Assembly: GCA_902802265.1 (NCBI GenBank)
Contig: CADCLN010000005.1
Location: 1-64,000, forward strand
DNA length: 64,000 bases
Direction of reading: 5' to 3'
Source: an uncultured Bacteroidales bacterium
GTDB taxonomy: Bacteria; Bacteroidota; Bacteroidia; Bacteroidales; Bacteroidaceae
The notes under the pieces were generated by a model that had not been told where the DNA came from, ran no database searches, and saw only the letters and a list, made by a program, of their open reading frames with translations. A program made the translations under genes and the position numbers. This document shows positions 44,472 through 54,348 of this stretch, piece by piece; within the stretch, counting starts at the first letter, position 1; each line of letters opens with the position of its first letter.

Positions 44472-46103
44472 TTAAACATTCTTATGCTTCCTCGCCAGAT
44501 ATTCTATTGCCAATACAGGCCATAGAGGCACTTTGCGGATGTTTGTTCTTACAGCAGGAATATCACACAACAGGAAGATGGATGCCAGGAACAGTGAGAA
44601 CCAGATGACGTAACCGTAAACTTGCTTGATGGCCACAAGCATCATGGAGTGCAGATAACTGCCACCCATGAATTCTCCGAAGTTGAAATGGGAGAGGTCG
44701 AGGTTTGTGGGTGTCAGCTGGCGGCCGTAGTTCATCATGTCCTCATTAAGGAAATGCGAGAAGATGGTGGTATAGAAACCATAGCCCATAGCACCACCCA
44801 GATACATGTGGAGGATGTTGAATATGAACAGCCCCATGAAAAACATCTCAAGACTTGGTACTGATTCGTCCAAAGCCCACATCAGGGTTGGTGCAAGAAT
44901 GCCATAACCAAAGCCGCGGAGCATGATTGCCAGCCGGTATTGCTCAATGTTCACCGACATGCTTACCGTGATGTACATGAGCATGGCGTATGTGCTGATG
45001 GACAGAAAACTAATGCCTATCAGTTTCCATACCTTCCACCTCTGAACCTTAAGCCAGTAGAGGTCAAGCCCTATACCAAGAAACATGCCTGGCAATGCCC
45101 ACATGTATTGACTCTCCTTGGTCAGTTCTTCAAGTCGGATAATCTCTGTGTAAAGTATCTCTTCAAGTGTATGTTCGGCACCGAAAGCCAGTTCTGCCAA
45201 TATAGTTACGATGAGAATGGGTACGACATTGCGGCTTTTCAACAGACGAAGCTCGACGTATGGATAGCGATGGTGAATCAGTCGGTAAAGGGTGAATCCT
45301 GCAAAGATGAGTGTAAAGGCTCCCGCCATTTTTATAGAAGGCCCAGCGAACCACCTGTAGTAATCGCCATAGACAAAAATGTACGAGAACAGAAGCATCG
45401 TCACACAGATGAGTAGTGCTCCCTGCCAGTCTGTACCTTTCAGCGAGAACCTGTTAGGCATGGGACAGAACGAACGACACAGGACAATCTGTGTCAGCAG
45501 TACGAATGACATGGTGCCTACGGTAAAAGCGTGCATCATTTGCCATGTGAAATGGTGTCCTATCCAGGCAGCAAACCATCCACCGCCCTCGATGGCTGTG
45601 AGAAGTATGATGTGGAGCACAGGGAAAAACACTGCGAAGTCGCGCTTTGGCGTAATCCACAACTGGATGTTGCTCATACACTCGAATGTTCCTTGAATCT
45701 TGGCAATTCCAGCAATGAAACATGCCACGACGAGTATCGGCATCGACTGGCTATGCATGGTGATTACGTTGCAGATGCCCATGACGATGGCAGATGTGCA
45801 AAGCAACTGCTGATTGGTGAAGCGGAACTTCATCCTGAACAGCATAGGAAACCACATGGCCATGCCTGCAAGCGTGGCATAGAGCAGAAACATCACATCC
45901 TCTATCATGAAGTTAGTGGTGCCACAAATTTCGTCGAGAGCACCCAGATAAATGCCTCCCGAGAACTGGAAGCACAGGGCCGTCAAGACGTAAATCCAGG
46001 GCTGCAACCTGCGAGGCACCCACCCCTTCATCATCGGCATACAGAAAGGCATGCCAGCTGGTGGCGGTGGTGCCTTCATCAGAAATTCAGTCAGTTTCCC
46101 CAT
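44472..46103 (-). CDS. MFS multidrug transporter (DHA2/EmrB-like)
   Basis: 543 residues with about 14 hydrophobic segments, the DHA2 layout. It would export drugs or other toxic compounds across the inner membrane by proton antiport, passing them to the neighbouring membrane-fusion and TolC-type proteins. Several segments resemble Bacteroides EmrB-like sequences (GALDEICGTTNFMIEDVMFLLY, RGFGYGILAPTLMWALDESVP). Its ATG overlaps the stop of the HlyD-type gene by one base. Last gene of a three-gene leftward efflux operon; no regulator is in view. Confidence 0.9.
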   Translation of the reverse strand: MGKLTEFLMKAPPPPAGMPFCMPMMKGWVPRRLQPWIYVLTALCFQFSGGIYLGALDEICGTTNFMIEDVMFLLYATLAGMAMWFPMLFRMKFRFTNQQLLCTSAIVMGICNVITMHSQSMPILVVACFIAGIAKIQGTFECMSNIQLWITPKRDFAVFFPVLHIILLTAIEGGGWFAAWIGHHFTWQMMHAFTVGTMSFVLLTQIVLCRSFCPMPNRFSLKGTDWQGALLICVTMLLFSYIFVYGDYYRWFAGPSIKMAGAFTLIFAGFTLYRLIHHRYPYVELRLLKSRNVVPILIVTILAELAFGAEHTLEEILYTEIIRLEELTKESQYMWALPGMFLGIGLDLYWLKVQRWKVWKLIGISFLSISTYAMLMYITVSMSVNIEQYRLAIMLRGFGYGILAPTLMWALDESVPSLEMFFMGLFIFNILHMYLGGAMGYGFYTTIFSHFLNEDMMNYGRQLTPTNLDLSHFNFGEFMGGSYLHSMMLVAIKQVYGYVIWFSLFLASIFLLCDIPAVRTNIRKVPLWPVLAIEYLARKHKNV

Positions 46104-47131
46104 TACTCTTCAACTTTACAAACCACATTATAACCACCATGCAACTTCTTTACCTCATCGCATTCGTCAATCCGAACACGTACCGTCACGCGTTGCTCTA
46201 CCTTAACGAAATTGCCTGTGGCATTGTCGATAGGAATCAACGAGAACGCGCTGCCTGTGGCATCGCTGATACGCTCTACCACACCTGTATATTCTACATC
46301 GGGAACGGCATCGGCTGTAAAACGGACTTTATTGCCAACTTTGATATTCGGTATCTGCGACTCCTGATAGTTGGCCTCCACCCATTTCTCATGCTTATCG
46401 ACGATGCTGACCAGGGTCTGACCAGGGTTAACCAACTGCCCCACATGAATATCTTTGCTGCCCACCACACCATCGCAAGTGGCAATGATGTAGCAATACG
46501 AGAGGTTCAGTCGGGCCATCTCCACCTGTGCACGTGCCAGTTCGATGGCTGCTTCTGATGCTGAGAGATGATGCCCTTGCTCTGCCACAACAGCCGTCTG
46601 CGTGCCAAGGGAACGAAGGGCCTGTTCATATCCAGCCTTGGCACTCAGATAACCCGTGTGGACATGGTCATACTGCTGCTGCGTAACGGCATCCTGCTGG
46701 AGCAGTTTCTGAAAACGGGCATCCTCCTTCTTGGCATTCTCCATCTGCACACGAGCGGCTTCAATGCCTGCTTCGGTCACGCCGATACGGGTCTTGGTGG
46801 TATGGATACTGCTTGCTGTACCCTGCGACCCCTGCTCGGCACGGGTAAGGTCTGCTTCTGCCTGAGCCAGACGCAGCCGAAACTCGGCATCTTCAATGAC
46901 AACAAGTGTATCGCCCTTCTTCACCTCCTGAAATTCACTGAAGTGCACCTCGCGTATAAAACCCTTCACTCGACAGTTCTGTGGCACTATATTCTGGCAT
47001 ACACGGGCATTATCCGTGACTTCGCCACCACCGAAATACATAAACTGACTGGCGGCATAAACAACTCCGCATGCTATGCATAGTATTACAATCGCATTAT
47101 AAATGTAGGTTGAAATCTGTTTCTTTTCCAT
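46103..47131 (-). CDS. Membrane fusion protein (HlyD/EmrA family)
   Basis: 342 residues. One N-terminal membrane helix (about 9-27) anchors it in the inner membrane. A biotinyl-lipoyl-like half motif (VKGFIREVHFSEFQEVKKGDTLVVIED) and a long coiled-coil hairpin (about 85-205) follow, then the second lipoyl half (ATCDGVVGSKDIHVGQLVNPGQ) and a beta barrel. It bridges the MFS pump and the outer-membrane channel encoded just before it (5-nt gap). Confidence 0.92.
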   Translation of the reverse strand: MEKKQISTYIYNAIVILCIACGVVYAASQFMYFGGGEVTDNARVCQNIVPQNCRVKGFIREVHFSEFQEVKKGDTLVVIEDAEFRLRLAQAEADLTRAEQGSQGTASSIHTTKTRIGVTEAGIEAARVQMENAKKEDARFQKLLQQDAVTQQQYDHVHTGYLSAKAGYEQALRSLGTQTAVVAEQGHHLSASEAAIELARAQVEMARLNLSYCYIIATCDGVVGSKDIHVGQLVNPGQTLVSIVDKHEKWVEANYQESQIPNIKVGNKVRFTADAVPDVEYTGVVERISDATGSAFSLIPIDNATGNFVKVEQRVTVRVRIDECDEVKKLHGGYNVVCKVEE

Positions 47132-47136
47132 CTTTA

Positions 47137-48519
47137 TTAAAGGGTATTGGTGATGTACTTAAGTTTGAAATAGTTGTAAAGCATATTGATGCGTGCATTT
47201 ACCAAAGCCATATCGGCAGAGAGTTTCAGGTTTGAGGCATCAAGCATATCGGTCAGCAGAGCCAGGTCGTTGTCGTAACGGTTCTTCACCACCATGTAGT
47301 TCTGGTCGGCAAGTTCCACCTGTTTCTCCTGTGTGCGAACCTCTACCGAGCTGGTCAGCAGATTGGTGTAGTTTGCCTGTACACCATTCTCTATGCCTTC
47401 GCGCACCAGTTGCACACGCTCGCGTGCCTGAGAGTTTTCATGTCTTGCCTTGCGGATGTCATGCTTGTTCTTCCAGAGGCTCGACAGATTGTATTTCACG
47501 CCAATTCCTACAAACCACACGTTGACGTTGGCATTCTTGGGAATCAGGTCGGAGGTGTAAGGACCATACAGGTTGTTTTCGGCGACTACTGCCACCGATG
47601 GTCGCAATGCCGCACGCGTGTTCCTGACCTTCTGTTCCGACACTTCTGTGGCAAGTGAAGCCTGACGAATGTCTATGCTGTTTTCAGCTGCTGTCTGTTG
47701 CCACAACGCTTCTGAGGTGAGTGCCTTGAGCGCTACGCCTTCCTCTTCGAGCGACTGCACATCCACATCAAAATCCTCACCCTCAGGCAGGTGGATGGTT
47801 GTGCTGATTTGATGACGGACAATCTTCTGTGCACCATCAATTTGTGTCTTTGTAAGCAGCAGACTTTGCAGCTGCAACTCGTATCGCGTGATGTCGTTCT
47901 TCAACACCGTTCCCTGCTCTCTGCGCGCTTTCATCTGTTCAATCACCTTCTCCGTCAGTTCCATGTTTTTCTCTATTACCTGCAGCTGGTTTCGCAGTTT
48001 GCAGAGGTCAAGGTAAAAACCAGTCAGCAAGAAACGCACCTCCTGACGATTCTTCTCCACATCAAGTTCTGCCAACCGCCGACCCAGCCTTGCCATTTCA
48101 ATGCCTGAACGGATGGCACCACCTGCATAGATTACCTGACTCGCCCGAGCAGTGAAACTGTTGCCCCAATGGGGTGTGGGCTGTTTGCCATTCTGCACCT
48201 GCTGAGGTCCCAATCCAGGGACAATATACTCCGTAGTGCCACTGGTAGAAAAGCCTCGCGACATTAAGAATGCATTGCCCGTATAAGAGCCTTGTAAGCT
48301 GAATTCAACACTTGGTAGCATGGCTGATTTTGCCGATGCCACCCCTTCTTCTGCAGCCTTCAAGGTCGCCTCGCTGACCTTGATGCGCTGATTCTGTTGG
48401 TCAGCTAGGTCAAAAAGCGACTGAAGACTCATCCTGTGCTGTGCATACGTAGGTACACAGCAACTTGCTCCGACCATCATCGAGACAGTCAGCGCACAAA
48501 AACACTTGTGACTATTCAT
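47137..48519 (-). CDS. TolC-family outer membrane efflux protein
   Basis: 460 residues from the ATG at 48519, which gives a good signal peptide ending in TYAQ (about residue 27). An ATG at 48549 is an alternative; the frame further up to 48630 is unlikely to be translated. Two TolC repeats with long helices are visible (LFDLADQQNQRIKVSEATLKAAEEGV... and the second half after about 270), and WFVGIGVKYNLSSLWKNK is a typical barrel strand region. First gene of the efflux operon, transcribed from a promoter at 48713-48720 with a leader of about 190 nt. Confidence 0.92.
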   Translation of the reverse strand: MNSHKCFCALTVSMMVGASCCVPTYAQHRMSLQSLFDLADQQNQRIKVSEATLKAAEEGVASAKSAMLPSVEFSLQGSYTGNAFLMSRGFSTSGTTEYIVPGLGPQQVQNGKQPTPHWGNSFTARASQVIYAGGAIRSGIEMARLGRRLAELDVEKNRQEVRFLLTGFYLDLCKLRNQLQVIEKNMELTEKVIEQMKARREQGTVLKNDITRYELQLQSLLLTKTQIDGAQKIVRHQISTTIHLPEGEDFDVDVQSLEEEGVALKALTSEALWQQTAAENSIDIRQASLATEVSEQKVRNTRAALRPSVAVVAENNLYGPYTSDLIPKNANVNVWFVGIGVKYNLSSLWKNKHDIRKARHENSQARERVQLVREGIENGVQANYTNLLTSSVEVRTQEKQVELADQNYMVVKNRYDNDLALLTDMLDASNLKLSADMALVNARINMLYNYFKLKYITNTL

Positions 48520-48712
48520 TAAAACATGAAATGTATTCTTATCATTCATTATTCGTACTAAAACACTCCTTCCCTCGGAAATACGAATAATGAACCTGCG
48601 TGGTTCGGATAAACCTCCCGTTTGCCACAATGCGCTACAAACCTCTCAGATGAGGGAAAGAATCCAGAGAAGAATTTCGAGCACTATTGATTGCGAAATC
48701 CAAAATCGGGTG

Positions 48713-48720
48713 CAAAGGTA
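48713..48720 (-). promoter_or_regulatory. Promoter of the efflux operon
   Basis: TACCTTTG on the minus strand within the 20-nt block shared with metG, GT9 and CHASE2 (48712-48731). Confidence 0.7.
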
Positions 48721-48949
48721 AGAATTATTTACAATTTCCAAATTACCATTTACCATTTTTTATCACAGATTACACAGATTTTGCAGATTTACCATTTTCT
48801 TTCTCCTATAGAGGTAGAGGGGGAGTTAGAGGGGGGTCTGGAGTTAGAGGGTGTTTGGCGAACCCTCAAGAGGGGTTCACCTCCCCATGCAGATGATGGA
48901 ATTTGTAATTTTTCTTCATCCGTTTGCACTCTATTTGAAAAAAAACGTG

Positions 48950-48957
48950 TATATTTG
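48950..48957 (+). promoter_or_regulatory. Promoter of parE
   Basis: TATATTTG followed by CA as -7. TTTGCA at 48923-48928 is a good -33 at the normal spacing. The ATG at 48986 is 28 nt downstream, which decides the start of parE. Confidence 0.75.
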
Positions 48958-48985
48958 CAACTGTTTTCCAAATCAGAAGGTTTTT

Positions 48986-50953
48986 ATGGACGATTTTTTG
49001 AAGGATGCAGCCGAGCAGTCGCCTCGGTATGGTGACGAGAATATCGTCACGCTGACGGGCGTGGAGCATATCCGGCTGCGACCAGGTATGTATATCGGCC
49101 GCCTGGGCGACGGCAGCCATGCCGAGGATGGCATCTATGTGTTGCTGAAGGAGGTGATGGATAATTCGATTGACGAGTTTAAGATGCAGGCAGGCAGGCG
49201 CATCGAGGTGGACATCGACGACGGACTGGTGTGCTCGGTGCGCGACTACGGGCGGGGCATTCCGCAGGGGAAGCTGATTGAGGCGGTGAGCGTCCTGAAC
49301 ACGGGCGGCAAGTATGACTCGAAGGCGTTCCAAAAGTCTATCGGACTGAACGGCGTGGGCACGAAGGCGGTGAATGCGCTGAGCAGGGTGTTCGAGGTGC
49401 ACTCCTTCCGCGAGGGAAGGGTGCGCATGGCTCGGTTTGAAAGGGGCAGGCTGGTGGACGACCAGACGAGGGACTCGGGCGAGGAAACGGGCACGTTTGT
49501 GCGGTTTGAGCCTGACAGCACGTTGTTCCAGAATTACAGGTTCCAGCCGGAGTTTGTGGAGAATATGCTCCGCAACTATACGTATCTGAACACGGGGCTG
49601 GAGATTTTCTATAACGGACGGCGCATCGTGAGCCGAAACGGATTGAAGGATTTGCTGGTCGATACGATGGACACGACGCCCATCTACGACATTGTGCACC
49701 TGAAGGGCGACGACATTGAAATAGCCTTCACCCACACGAATCAGCAGTATGGCGAGGAGTACCATTCGTTTGTGAACGGGCAGCACACCATTCAGGGCGG
49801 TACGCACCAGAGTGCGTTCAAGGAGCATATTGCAAGAACCATCAAGGAGTTTTTCGGCAAGAATTATGAGTATGGCGACATTCGGTCGGGCATTGTGGCC
49901 GCGATTGCCATCAATGTGCAGGAACCGCAGTTTGAGAGTCAGACGAAGATTAAGTTGGGTTCGCTGACGATGGAGCCGGGTGGCGGCGTGAGTGTGAATA
50001 AGTTTGTGGGCGACTTCGTGAAGCTGGAGGTGGACAATTATCTGCACAAGCACCCCGATGTGGCTGAGGCGATTCAGCAGAAGATTCAGGATAATGAGCG
50101 TGACAGGAAGGCGATAGCGGGTGTGACGAAGTTGGCTCGTGAACGGGCGAAGAAGGCGAATCTGCATAACAAGAAGTTGCGCGACTGCCGCATCCACCTG
50201 AACGATGCAAGGGGCGAGCAGAAGGAGGATTCGTGCATCTTCATCACGGAGGGTGACTCGGCCAGCGGAAGCATCACGAAGAGCCGCGACGTGAATACGC
50301 AGGCTGTGTTTTCGCTGAAGGGCAAGCCGCTCAATTCGTATGGACTGACGAAGAAGGTGGTGTATGAGAATGAGGAGTTCAACCTGCTGCAGGCTGCCCT
50401 GAACATTGAGGACGGCATTGAGGGGTTGCGCTATAACAGGGTGATTGTGGCAACGGATGCGGATGTGGACGGTATGCACATACGGCTGCTGATGATTACG
50501 TTCTTCCTGCAGTTTTTCCCCGAACTGATTAGGGGCGGGCATGTGCACATCCTGCAGACGCCGCTGTTTCGGGTGCGTCAGCGAAAGAAGCGTATCAGGA
50601 AGGAAGCCCAGGCTGTGTTGACAGAGAAGTACCCGGGGCAGATGGGGGGCAAGGGCGACTTTGTGACGCTGTATTGCTATACGGAGGAGGAGCGGCGGGA
50701 GGCGACCAGCCTGTTGCAGCCCGAACCGGAGATTACGCGATTCAAGGGTTTGGGTGAGATTTCGCCCGACGAGTTCAAGAATTTCATTGGCGAGGATATG
50801 CGCCTGGAGCAGGTGAGCATCAAGAAGACGGACAAGGTGAAGGAGTTGCTGGAGTATTATATGGGCAAGAATACGCTGGACCGCCAGAATTTTATCATCA
50901 ATAATTTGGTGATTGAGGAAGATAGGGCGGAGGAGGAAGAAGACCCCCTCTAA
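48986..50953 (+). CDS. parE: DNA topoisomerase IV subunit B
   Basis: The ATPase subunit that drives chromosome decatenation with ParC. It has 655 residues from the ATG at 48986; the open frame further upstream crosses the promoter and is rejected. GHKL ATPase motifs are [21 protein letters not shown] and [17 protein letters not shown]. The TOPRIM domain has EGDSASG (about residue 425) and [10 protein letters not shown]. The opening [29 protein letters not shown] is of ParE type rather than GyrB in Bacteroidales. Codons are strongly G-ending. coaD and an S41 protease follow. Confidence 0.93.
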   Translation: MDDFLKDAAEQSPRYGDENIVTLTGVEHIRLRPGMYIGRLGDGSHAEDGIYVLLKEVMDNSIDEFKMQAGRRIEVDIDDGLVCSVRDYGRGIPQGKLIEAVSVLNTGGKYDSKAFQKSIGLNGVGTKAVNALSRVFEVHSFREGRVRMARFERGRLVDDQTRDSGEETGTFVRFEPDSTLFQNYRFQPEFVENMLRNYTYLNTGLEIFYNGRRIVSRNGLKDLLVDTMDTTPIYDIVHLKGDDIEIAFTHTNQQYGEEYHSFVNGQHTIQGGTHQSAFKEHIARTIKEFFGKNYEYGDIRSGIVAAIAINVQEPQFESQTKIKLGSLTMEPGGGVSVNKFVGDFVKLEVDNYLHKHPDVAEAIQQKIQDNERDRKAIAGVTKLARERAKKANLHNKKLRDCRIHLNDARGEQKEDSCIFITEGDSASGSITKSRDVNTQAVFSLKGKPLNSYGLTKKVVYENEEFNLLQAALNIEDGIEGLRYNRVIVATDADVDGMHIRLLMITFFLQFFPELIRGGHVHILQTPLFRVRQRKKRIRKEAQAVLTEKYPGQMGGKGDFVTLYCYTEEERREATSLLQPEPEITRFKGLGEISPDEFKNFIGEDMRLEQVSIKKTDKVKELLEYYMGKNTLDRQNFIINNLVIEEDRAEEEEDPL

Positions 50954-50999
50954 AATGAAGAATGAAGAATCTGTGTAATCTGAAAAATCTGTGTAATCT
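50943..50999 (+). repeat. Composite repeat between parE and coaD
   Basis: Made of ACCCCCTCTAA (which overlaps the parE stop), two AATGAAG/GAAGAAT heptamers and two CTGTGTAATCTG units. It extends into the coaD start (GTG at 51000). Confidence 0.8.
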
Positions 51000-51428
51000 G
51001 TGGTAAAAATTGCAGTTTTTCCTGGAACCTTTGACCCCTTTACGGTGGGGCATAAGGATATTGTCTGCCGAGCACTGCAGTGTGTGGCGGACGAAGTGAT
51101 TGTGGCTGTGGGTGTGAATGCGGACAAGAAGTGTGGGCAGACGGTGGAGGAACGGATTCGGGCCATCGAGATGTTGTATAAGGATGATCCGCGGGTGAGG
51201 GTGGAGGCATACGAGGGGTTGACGGTGGATTTTGCCCAGCGGGTGAATGCGGCGTTTTTGCTGCGTGGTGTCAGGAGTGTGAAGGATTTTGAGTATGAAC
51301 GAGACATTGCCGAGGTGAACCGCAGGCTGACGGGCATCGAGACGGTGTTGCTTTACTGCGACCCTGCCCTGGCTTGCATCAGTTCGAGCATGGTGCGTGA
51401 GTTGCGGTCGTATGGAAGAGAAATTTAA
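51000..51428 (+). CDS. coaD: Phosphopantetheine adenylyltransferase
   Basis: Fourth step of coenzyme A synthesis: transfers AMP to 4'-phosphopantetheine. 142 residues. The nucleotidyltransferase motif FPGTFDPFTVGH is at 6-17 and the late ISSSMVREL motif is present. No ATG precedes the motif in frame; the likely start is the GTG at 51000, which lies in a CTGTGTAATCTG repeat unit. The protein ends soon after SYGREI, about 10-15 residues short of many family members, so the C-terminus is short but the active site is complete. Confidence 0.93.
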   Translation: MVKIAVFPGTFDPFTVGHKDIVCRALQCVADEVIVAVGVNADKKCGQTVEERIRAIEMLYKDDPRVRVEAYEGLTVDFAQRVNAAFLLRGVRSVKDFEYERDIAEVNRRLTGIETVLLYCDPALACISSSMVRELRSYGREI

Positions 51429-51440
51429 TTATGAATATCA

Positions 51441-53096
51441 ATGAATAGGATTCTTAAGTACATTGGACTTCCGCTGTTTGCAGGAAGTGTTACTTTGTCT
51501 GCTGGGGCTCAGAATCATGGCATCGACGAGATGCAGATTCGTAAGCTTGTCTATACGCAGACTGCCATTATGCAGTTGTATGTCGATACGGTCAATGCTG
51601 CCGCGCTGACGGAGGATGCCATCCGCGGTATGCTGAAGGAGTTGGACCCCCATTCGCAATATACGCCGGCGAAGGATGTGCAGGCACTGAACGAACCTTT
51701 GCAGGGGTCGTTTACGGGTATCGGCGTGTCGTACAACATGAACGAAGACACGCTGGTGGTGATTCAGCCTACCAGTGGCGGACCATCGGAGCGGGTGGGC
51801 ATTGTGGCTGGTGACAAGATTGTCACGGTGAACGACACGTCGATTGCCGGTGTGAAGATGTCGCGTGAGGAAATCATGAAGCGGTTGCGCGGTCCGAAGG
51901 GCACTCAGGTGAATCTGGGTGTGATTCGTCAGGGGGTGAAAGGAGTGCAGTCGTTCACCGTCACTCGCGACAAGATACCTGTCTATACGATTGATGCCTG
52001 GTACATGATTGACCCCACGACGGGTTATATCCGCATCAGTTCGTTTGGACAGACTACCCACGACGAGTTTGTGGCGGCTGCCAAGGAATTGATGCAGCAG
52101 GGCATGAAGAATCTGGTGCTCGATCTTCAGGGCAATGGCGGCGGCTATCTGCAGGCTGCTGTCGAGATGAGCGACGAATTTCTGTCGAATGGCGAAATGA
52201 TTGTCTATACCGAAGGACGCACGACAGGGCGCAAGGAGTATCATGCCCATGCAGGGAAGATGAATATTGACAAGGTGGTCGTTCTGGTCGATGGCTATAC
52301 CGCCAGTGCTGCCGAGATACTTTCGGGGGCTGTGCAGGATAATGACCGCGGCACGATTGTGGGTCGCCGTACATTTGCCAAGGGTTTGGTGCAGCGCCCC
52401 ATCGACTTGCCCGACGGTTCGCTGGTGAGGCTGACGGTGGCACATTATTATTCTCCCGTGGGACGTTGTTTTCAGAAACCATACGTGAAGGGTGACAAGA
52501 AATCGTATGACAACGACATGATGGATCGGCTGAACAGCGGCGAACTGATGTCTGCCGACAGCATCCACTTCCCCGATTCGTTGAAATACACCACGAAGGG
52601 CGGACGCACGGTCTATGGTGGCGGTGGCATCATGCCCGATGTGTATGTGCCGCTCGATACCACCATCTATACCCGCCTTCACCGTGAACTGTCGGCAAAG
52701 AGTTGCATCATTCAGACCACGTTGAAATATTTGGATAAGTATCGCAAATCGCTGACGAAGCAATACGACATCGATGCTTACCGCAAGGCAAAGACCAGAA
52801 AGTCAGAAGGAAAGACGTATGACTCCCAAACCCTTACCGAAGGTTTCCTGCGCTTTAAGCAGGAGTTTGAAGTGCCCGAAGAAATGGTTAGTTTGCTTTT
52901 GGAAAAGGCTAAGGAGGCAAAGGTGGAATACACGGATTCTACTCTGCAAGCCACCTTGCCCATGGTGAAGCTGCAGCTGAAAGCTCTCTTGGCTCGCGAC
53001 CTTTGGGACACCAGCGAATATTGTCAAATCATGAACCCCTCCAACGAAATCTATCTGGCAGGATTGAAGGCGATTGGAGTGGAACTGAAACCGTAA
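51441..53096 (+). CDS. S41-family carboxy-terminal processing protease
   Basis: 551 residues with a signal peptide (to about 23, SAGAQ). A PDZ domain (about 80-165: GSFTGIGVSYNMN, RVGIVAGDKIVTVND) is followed by the S41 core. The serine lies in DGYTASAAEILSGAV (near 288) and the lysine in RRTFAKGLVQ. This is a periplasmic tail-specific protease, a paralogue of the one at 27112-28749 but with different neighbours. It follows coaD by 12 nt, and parE-coaD-S41 is a conserved Bacteroidales order. Confidence 0.93.
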   Translation: MNRILKYIGLPLFAGSVTLSAGAQNHGIDEMQIRKLVYTQTAIMQLYVDTVNAAALTEDAIRGMLKELDPHSQYTPAKDVQALNEPLQGSFTGIGVSYNMNEDTLVVIQPTSGGPSERVGIVAGDKIVTVNDTSIAGVKMSREEIMKRLRGPKGTQVNLGVIRQGVKGVQSFTVTRDKIPVYTIDAWYMIDPTTGYIRISSFGQTTHDEFVAAAKELMQQGMKNLVLDLQGNGGGYLQAAVEMSDEFLSNGEMIVYTEGRTTGRKEYHAHAGKMNIDKVVVLVDGYTASAAEILSGAVQDNDRGTIVGRRTFAKGLVQRPIDLPDGSLVRLTVAHYYSPVGRCFQKPYVKGDKKSYDNDMMDRLNSGELMSADSIHFPDSLKYTTKGGRTVYGGGGIMPDVYVPLDTTIYTRLHRELSAKSCIIQTTLKYLDKYRKSLTKQYDIDAYRKAKTRKSEGKTYDSQTLTEGFLRFKQEFEVPEEMVSLLLEKAKEAKVEYTDSTLQATLPMVKLQLKALLARDLWDTSEYCQIMNPSNEIYLAGLKAIGVELKP

Positions 53097-53118
53097 AACC
53101 CCTCAAAAAAAGTAAGGA

Positions 53119-54348
53119 ATGAAAACCGTTATCTCCCTATTAGCCTGTCTGGTCTGCGCGGTGACCACGACCGCACAGGTGACCATCTCCGTACAGAATG
53201 CGTTGCCTGTTTCCCGCAGTTTTGAAATGGTGCAGGTCGATGCACAGAAGGTGAAAGCCCGACTGGGTGCCGACACCTTCATCGTGACCGATGCCGACGG
53301 TAAGGAAATTCCTTCACAGCTGACGTGGGACGGAAAACTGATTTTCCAGGCCAGTGTCGGGGCGAAGGGGAAATCCACCTACCATGCTGTGGCGGGTACG
53401 CCTCAAACTTACGAAACACGTGCCACGGGCCGACTGTTCACAGAGCGTGGCGACGAATTTGGCTGGGAAAACGACCGTGTGGCTTACCGCATCTATGGCC
53501 ATGGTGCTGCGGTGGGTTACGACCTTTTCAACAAAAGCACATCCAGGCTGATGCTCGACTGGTGGTATGCCTCGGAACAAGACCAGGAAATGCGCTCTGT
53601 CAGCAAAAAACTGCACGACCGTGGCTATCACGACTTGGCCGACCTGGTATATAATGCCTTCTGCTACCACATCGACCATGGACAGGGCATGGACTGCTAC
53701 ACCGTTGGTCCGACATTGGGTGGTGGTGCCAACGCCCTGCTGAATGCCGACGGTTCGCTTTGTATGCCCAAATGCTACAAATCGTATCAGATTCTGGACA
53801 ACGGTCCCCTGCGTTTCACGGTGAAACTGACCTATCCCGAAATGGAGTTTGGCGGCGTGAAACTGACGGAGACACGTCTTATCACCCTCGATGCCGGCAC
53901 ATCCTTCTGCCGAGTCACTGTCAGCTACGACGGACTCGGCAGCACAGCCTCCATCGCCTCTGGCGTGGTGGTTCACAAGCAGAATCCTTCTGCCTATGTC
54001 TTGAACAAGGAGGCTGGCTATCTGGGTTATGAAGACTTGGGCGACGGCAGTCCGTATAACAGCAAGTACCGCGCCGAACTGGAAAAGCAAATGGGCCGCA
54101 TCTATGTCGGCACCGTCTATCCCGACAAACCGACAGCCGTGGAATTCGCCGAGCGGGAAAACGGCATTGCCACAGGTCATGTCCTCGCCATCGGCAGCAT
54201 CAAGCCGTCGGCTACCTATACCTACTACTTCGGCACAGCTTGGAACCACAACGAAGAACTGGGCATCCGTTCCCTCACCGACTGGGAAGCCATGCTCAGC
54301 CGACAAGCCACGCTGGTGAAATCACCGCTGAAAGCAAGTCTGAAATGA
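53119..54348 (+). CDS. Secreted DUF4861-family protein
   Basis: 409 residues with a signal peptide (to about 19, TTAQ). The whole mature sequence is a beta-rich DUF4861 protein with conserved FGWENDRVAYRIYG, DWWY, YHIDHGQGMDCYTVGPTLGGG and TYTYYFGTAWN motifs. Family members are found near polysaccharide lyases and unsaturated-glycuronyl hydrolases, but no activity is established to my knowledge. The stop overlaps the start of the ABC exporter gene by 4 nt. Confidence 0.85.
   Translation: MKTVISLLACLVCAVTTTAQVTISVQNALPVSRSFEMVQVDAQKVKARLGADTFIVTDADGKEIPSQLTWDGKLIFQASVGAKGKSTYHAVAGTPQTYETRATGRLFTERGDEFGWENDRVAYRIYGHGAAVGYDLFNKSTSRLMLDWWYASEQDQEMRSVSKKLHDRGYHDLADLVYNAFCYHIDHGQGMDCYTVGPTLGGGANALLNADGSLCMPKCYKSYQILDNGPLRFTVKLTYPEMEFGGVKLTETRLITLDAGTSFCRVTVSYDGLGSTASIASGVVVHKQNPSAYVLNKEAGYLGYEDLGDGSPYNSKYRAELEKQMGRIYVGTVYPDKPTAVEFAERENGIATGHVLAIGSIKPSATYTYYFGTAWNHNEELGIRSLTDWEAMLSRQATLVKSPLKASLK

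Larger units (their letters stand above)
48520..48985. other. Divergent intergenic region efflux operon / parE with composite repeats
   Basis: This 466-nt region contains the efflux promoter in the shared 20-nt block, degenerate ATTTACC heptamers (48727-48757), an ACAGATTAC unit (48769-48789), the CCCCCTCTAACTCC-type element in the reverse sense (48806-48836) and the parE promoter. No gene is visible in it. Confidence 0.7.

Noticed and set aside
48851-48985. Upstream extension of parE by 45 codons
   Set aside because: It crosses the TATATTTG promoter; homologues start near the [10 protein letters not shown] segment.
48866-51337. Long minus-strand open frame (823 residues) over parE and coaD
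   Set aside because: It lies opposite clear genes and its sequence is low-quality (His/Leu/Arg-rich, no domain). It is an antisense shadow produced by the G-rich codon use of parE.
50954-51440. Possible pseudogene status of coaD due to short C-terminus
   Set aside because: All catalytic motifs are intact and the end is a normal stop with the next gene 12 nt on; only about 10-15 terminal residues are missing compared with longer homologues.
54240-54344. Upstream extension of the ABC exporter gene
   Set aside because: It lies out of frame inside the DUF4861 gene; the overlapping ATGA at 54345 is the natural start.
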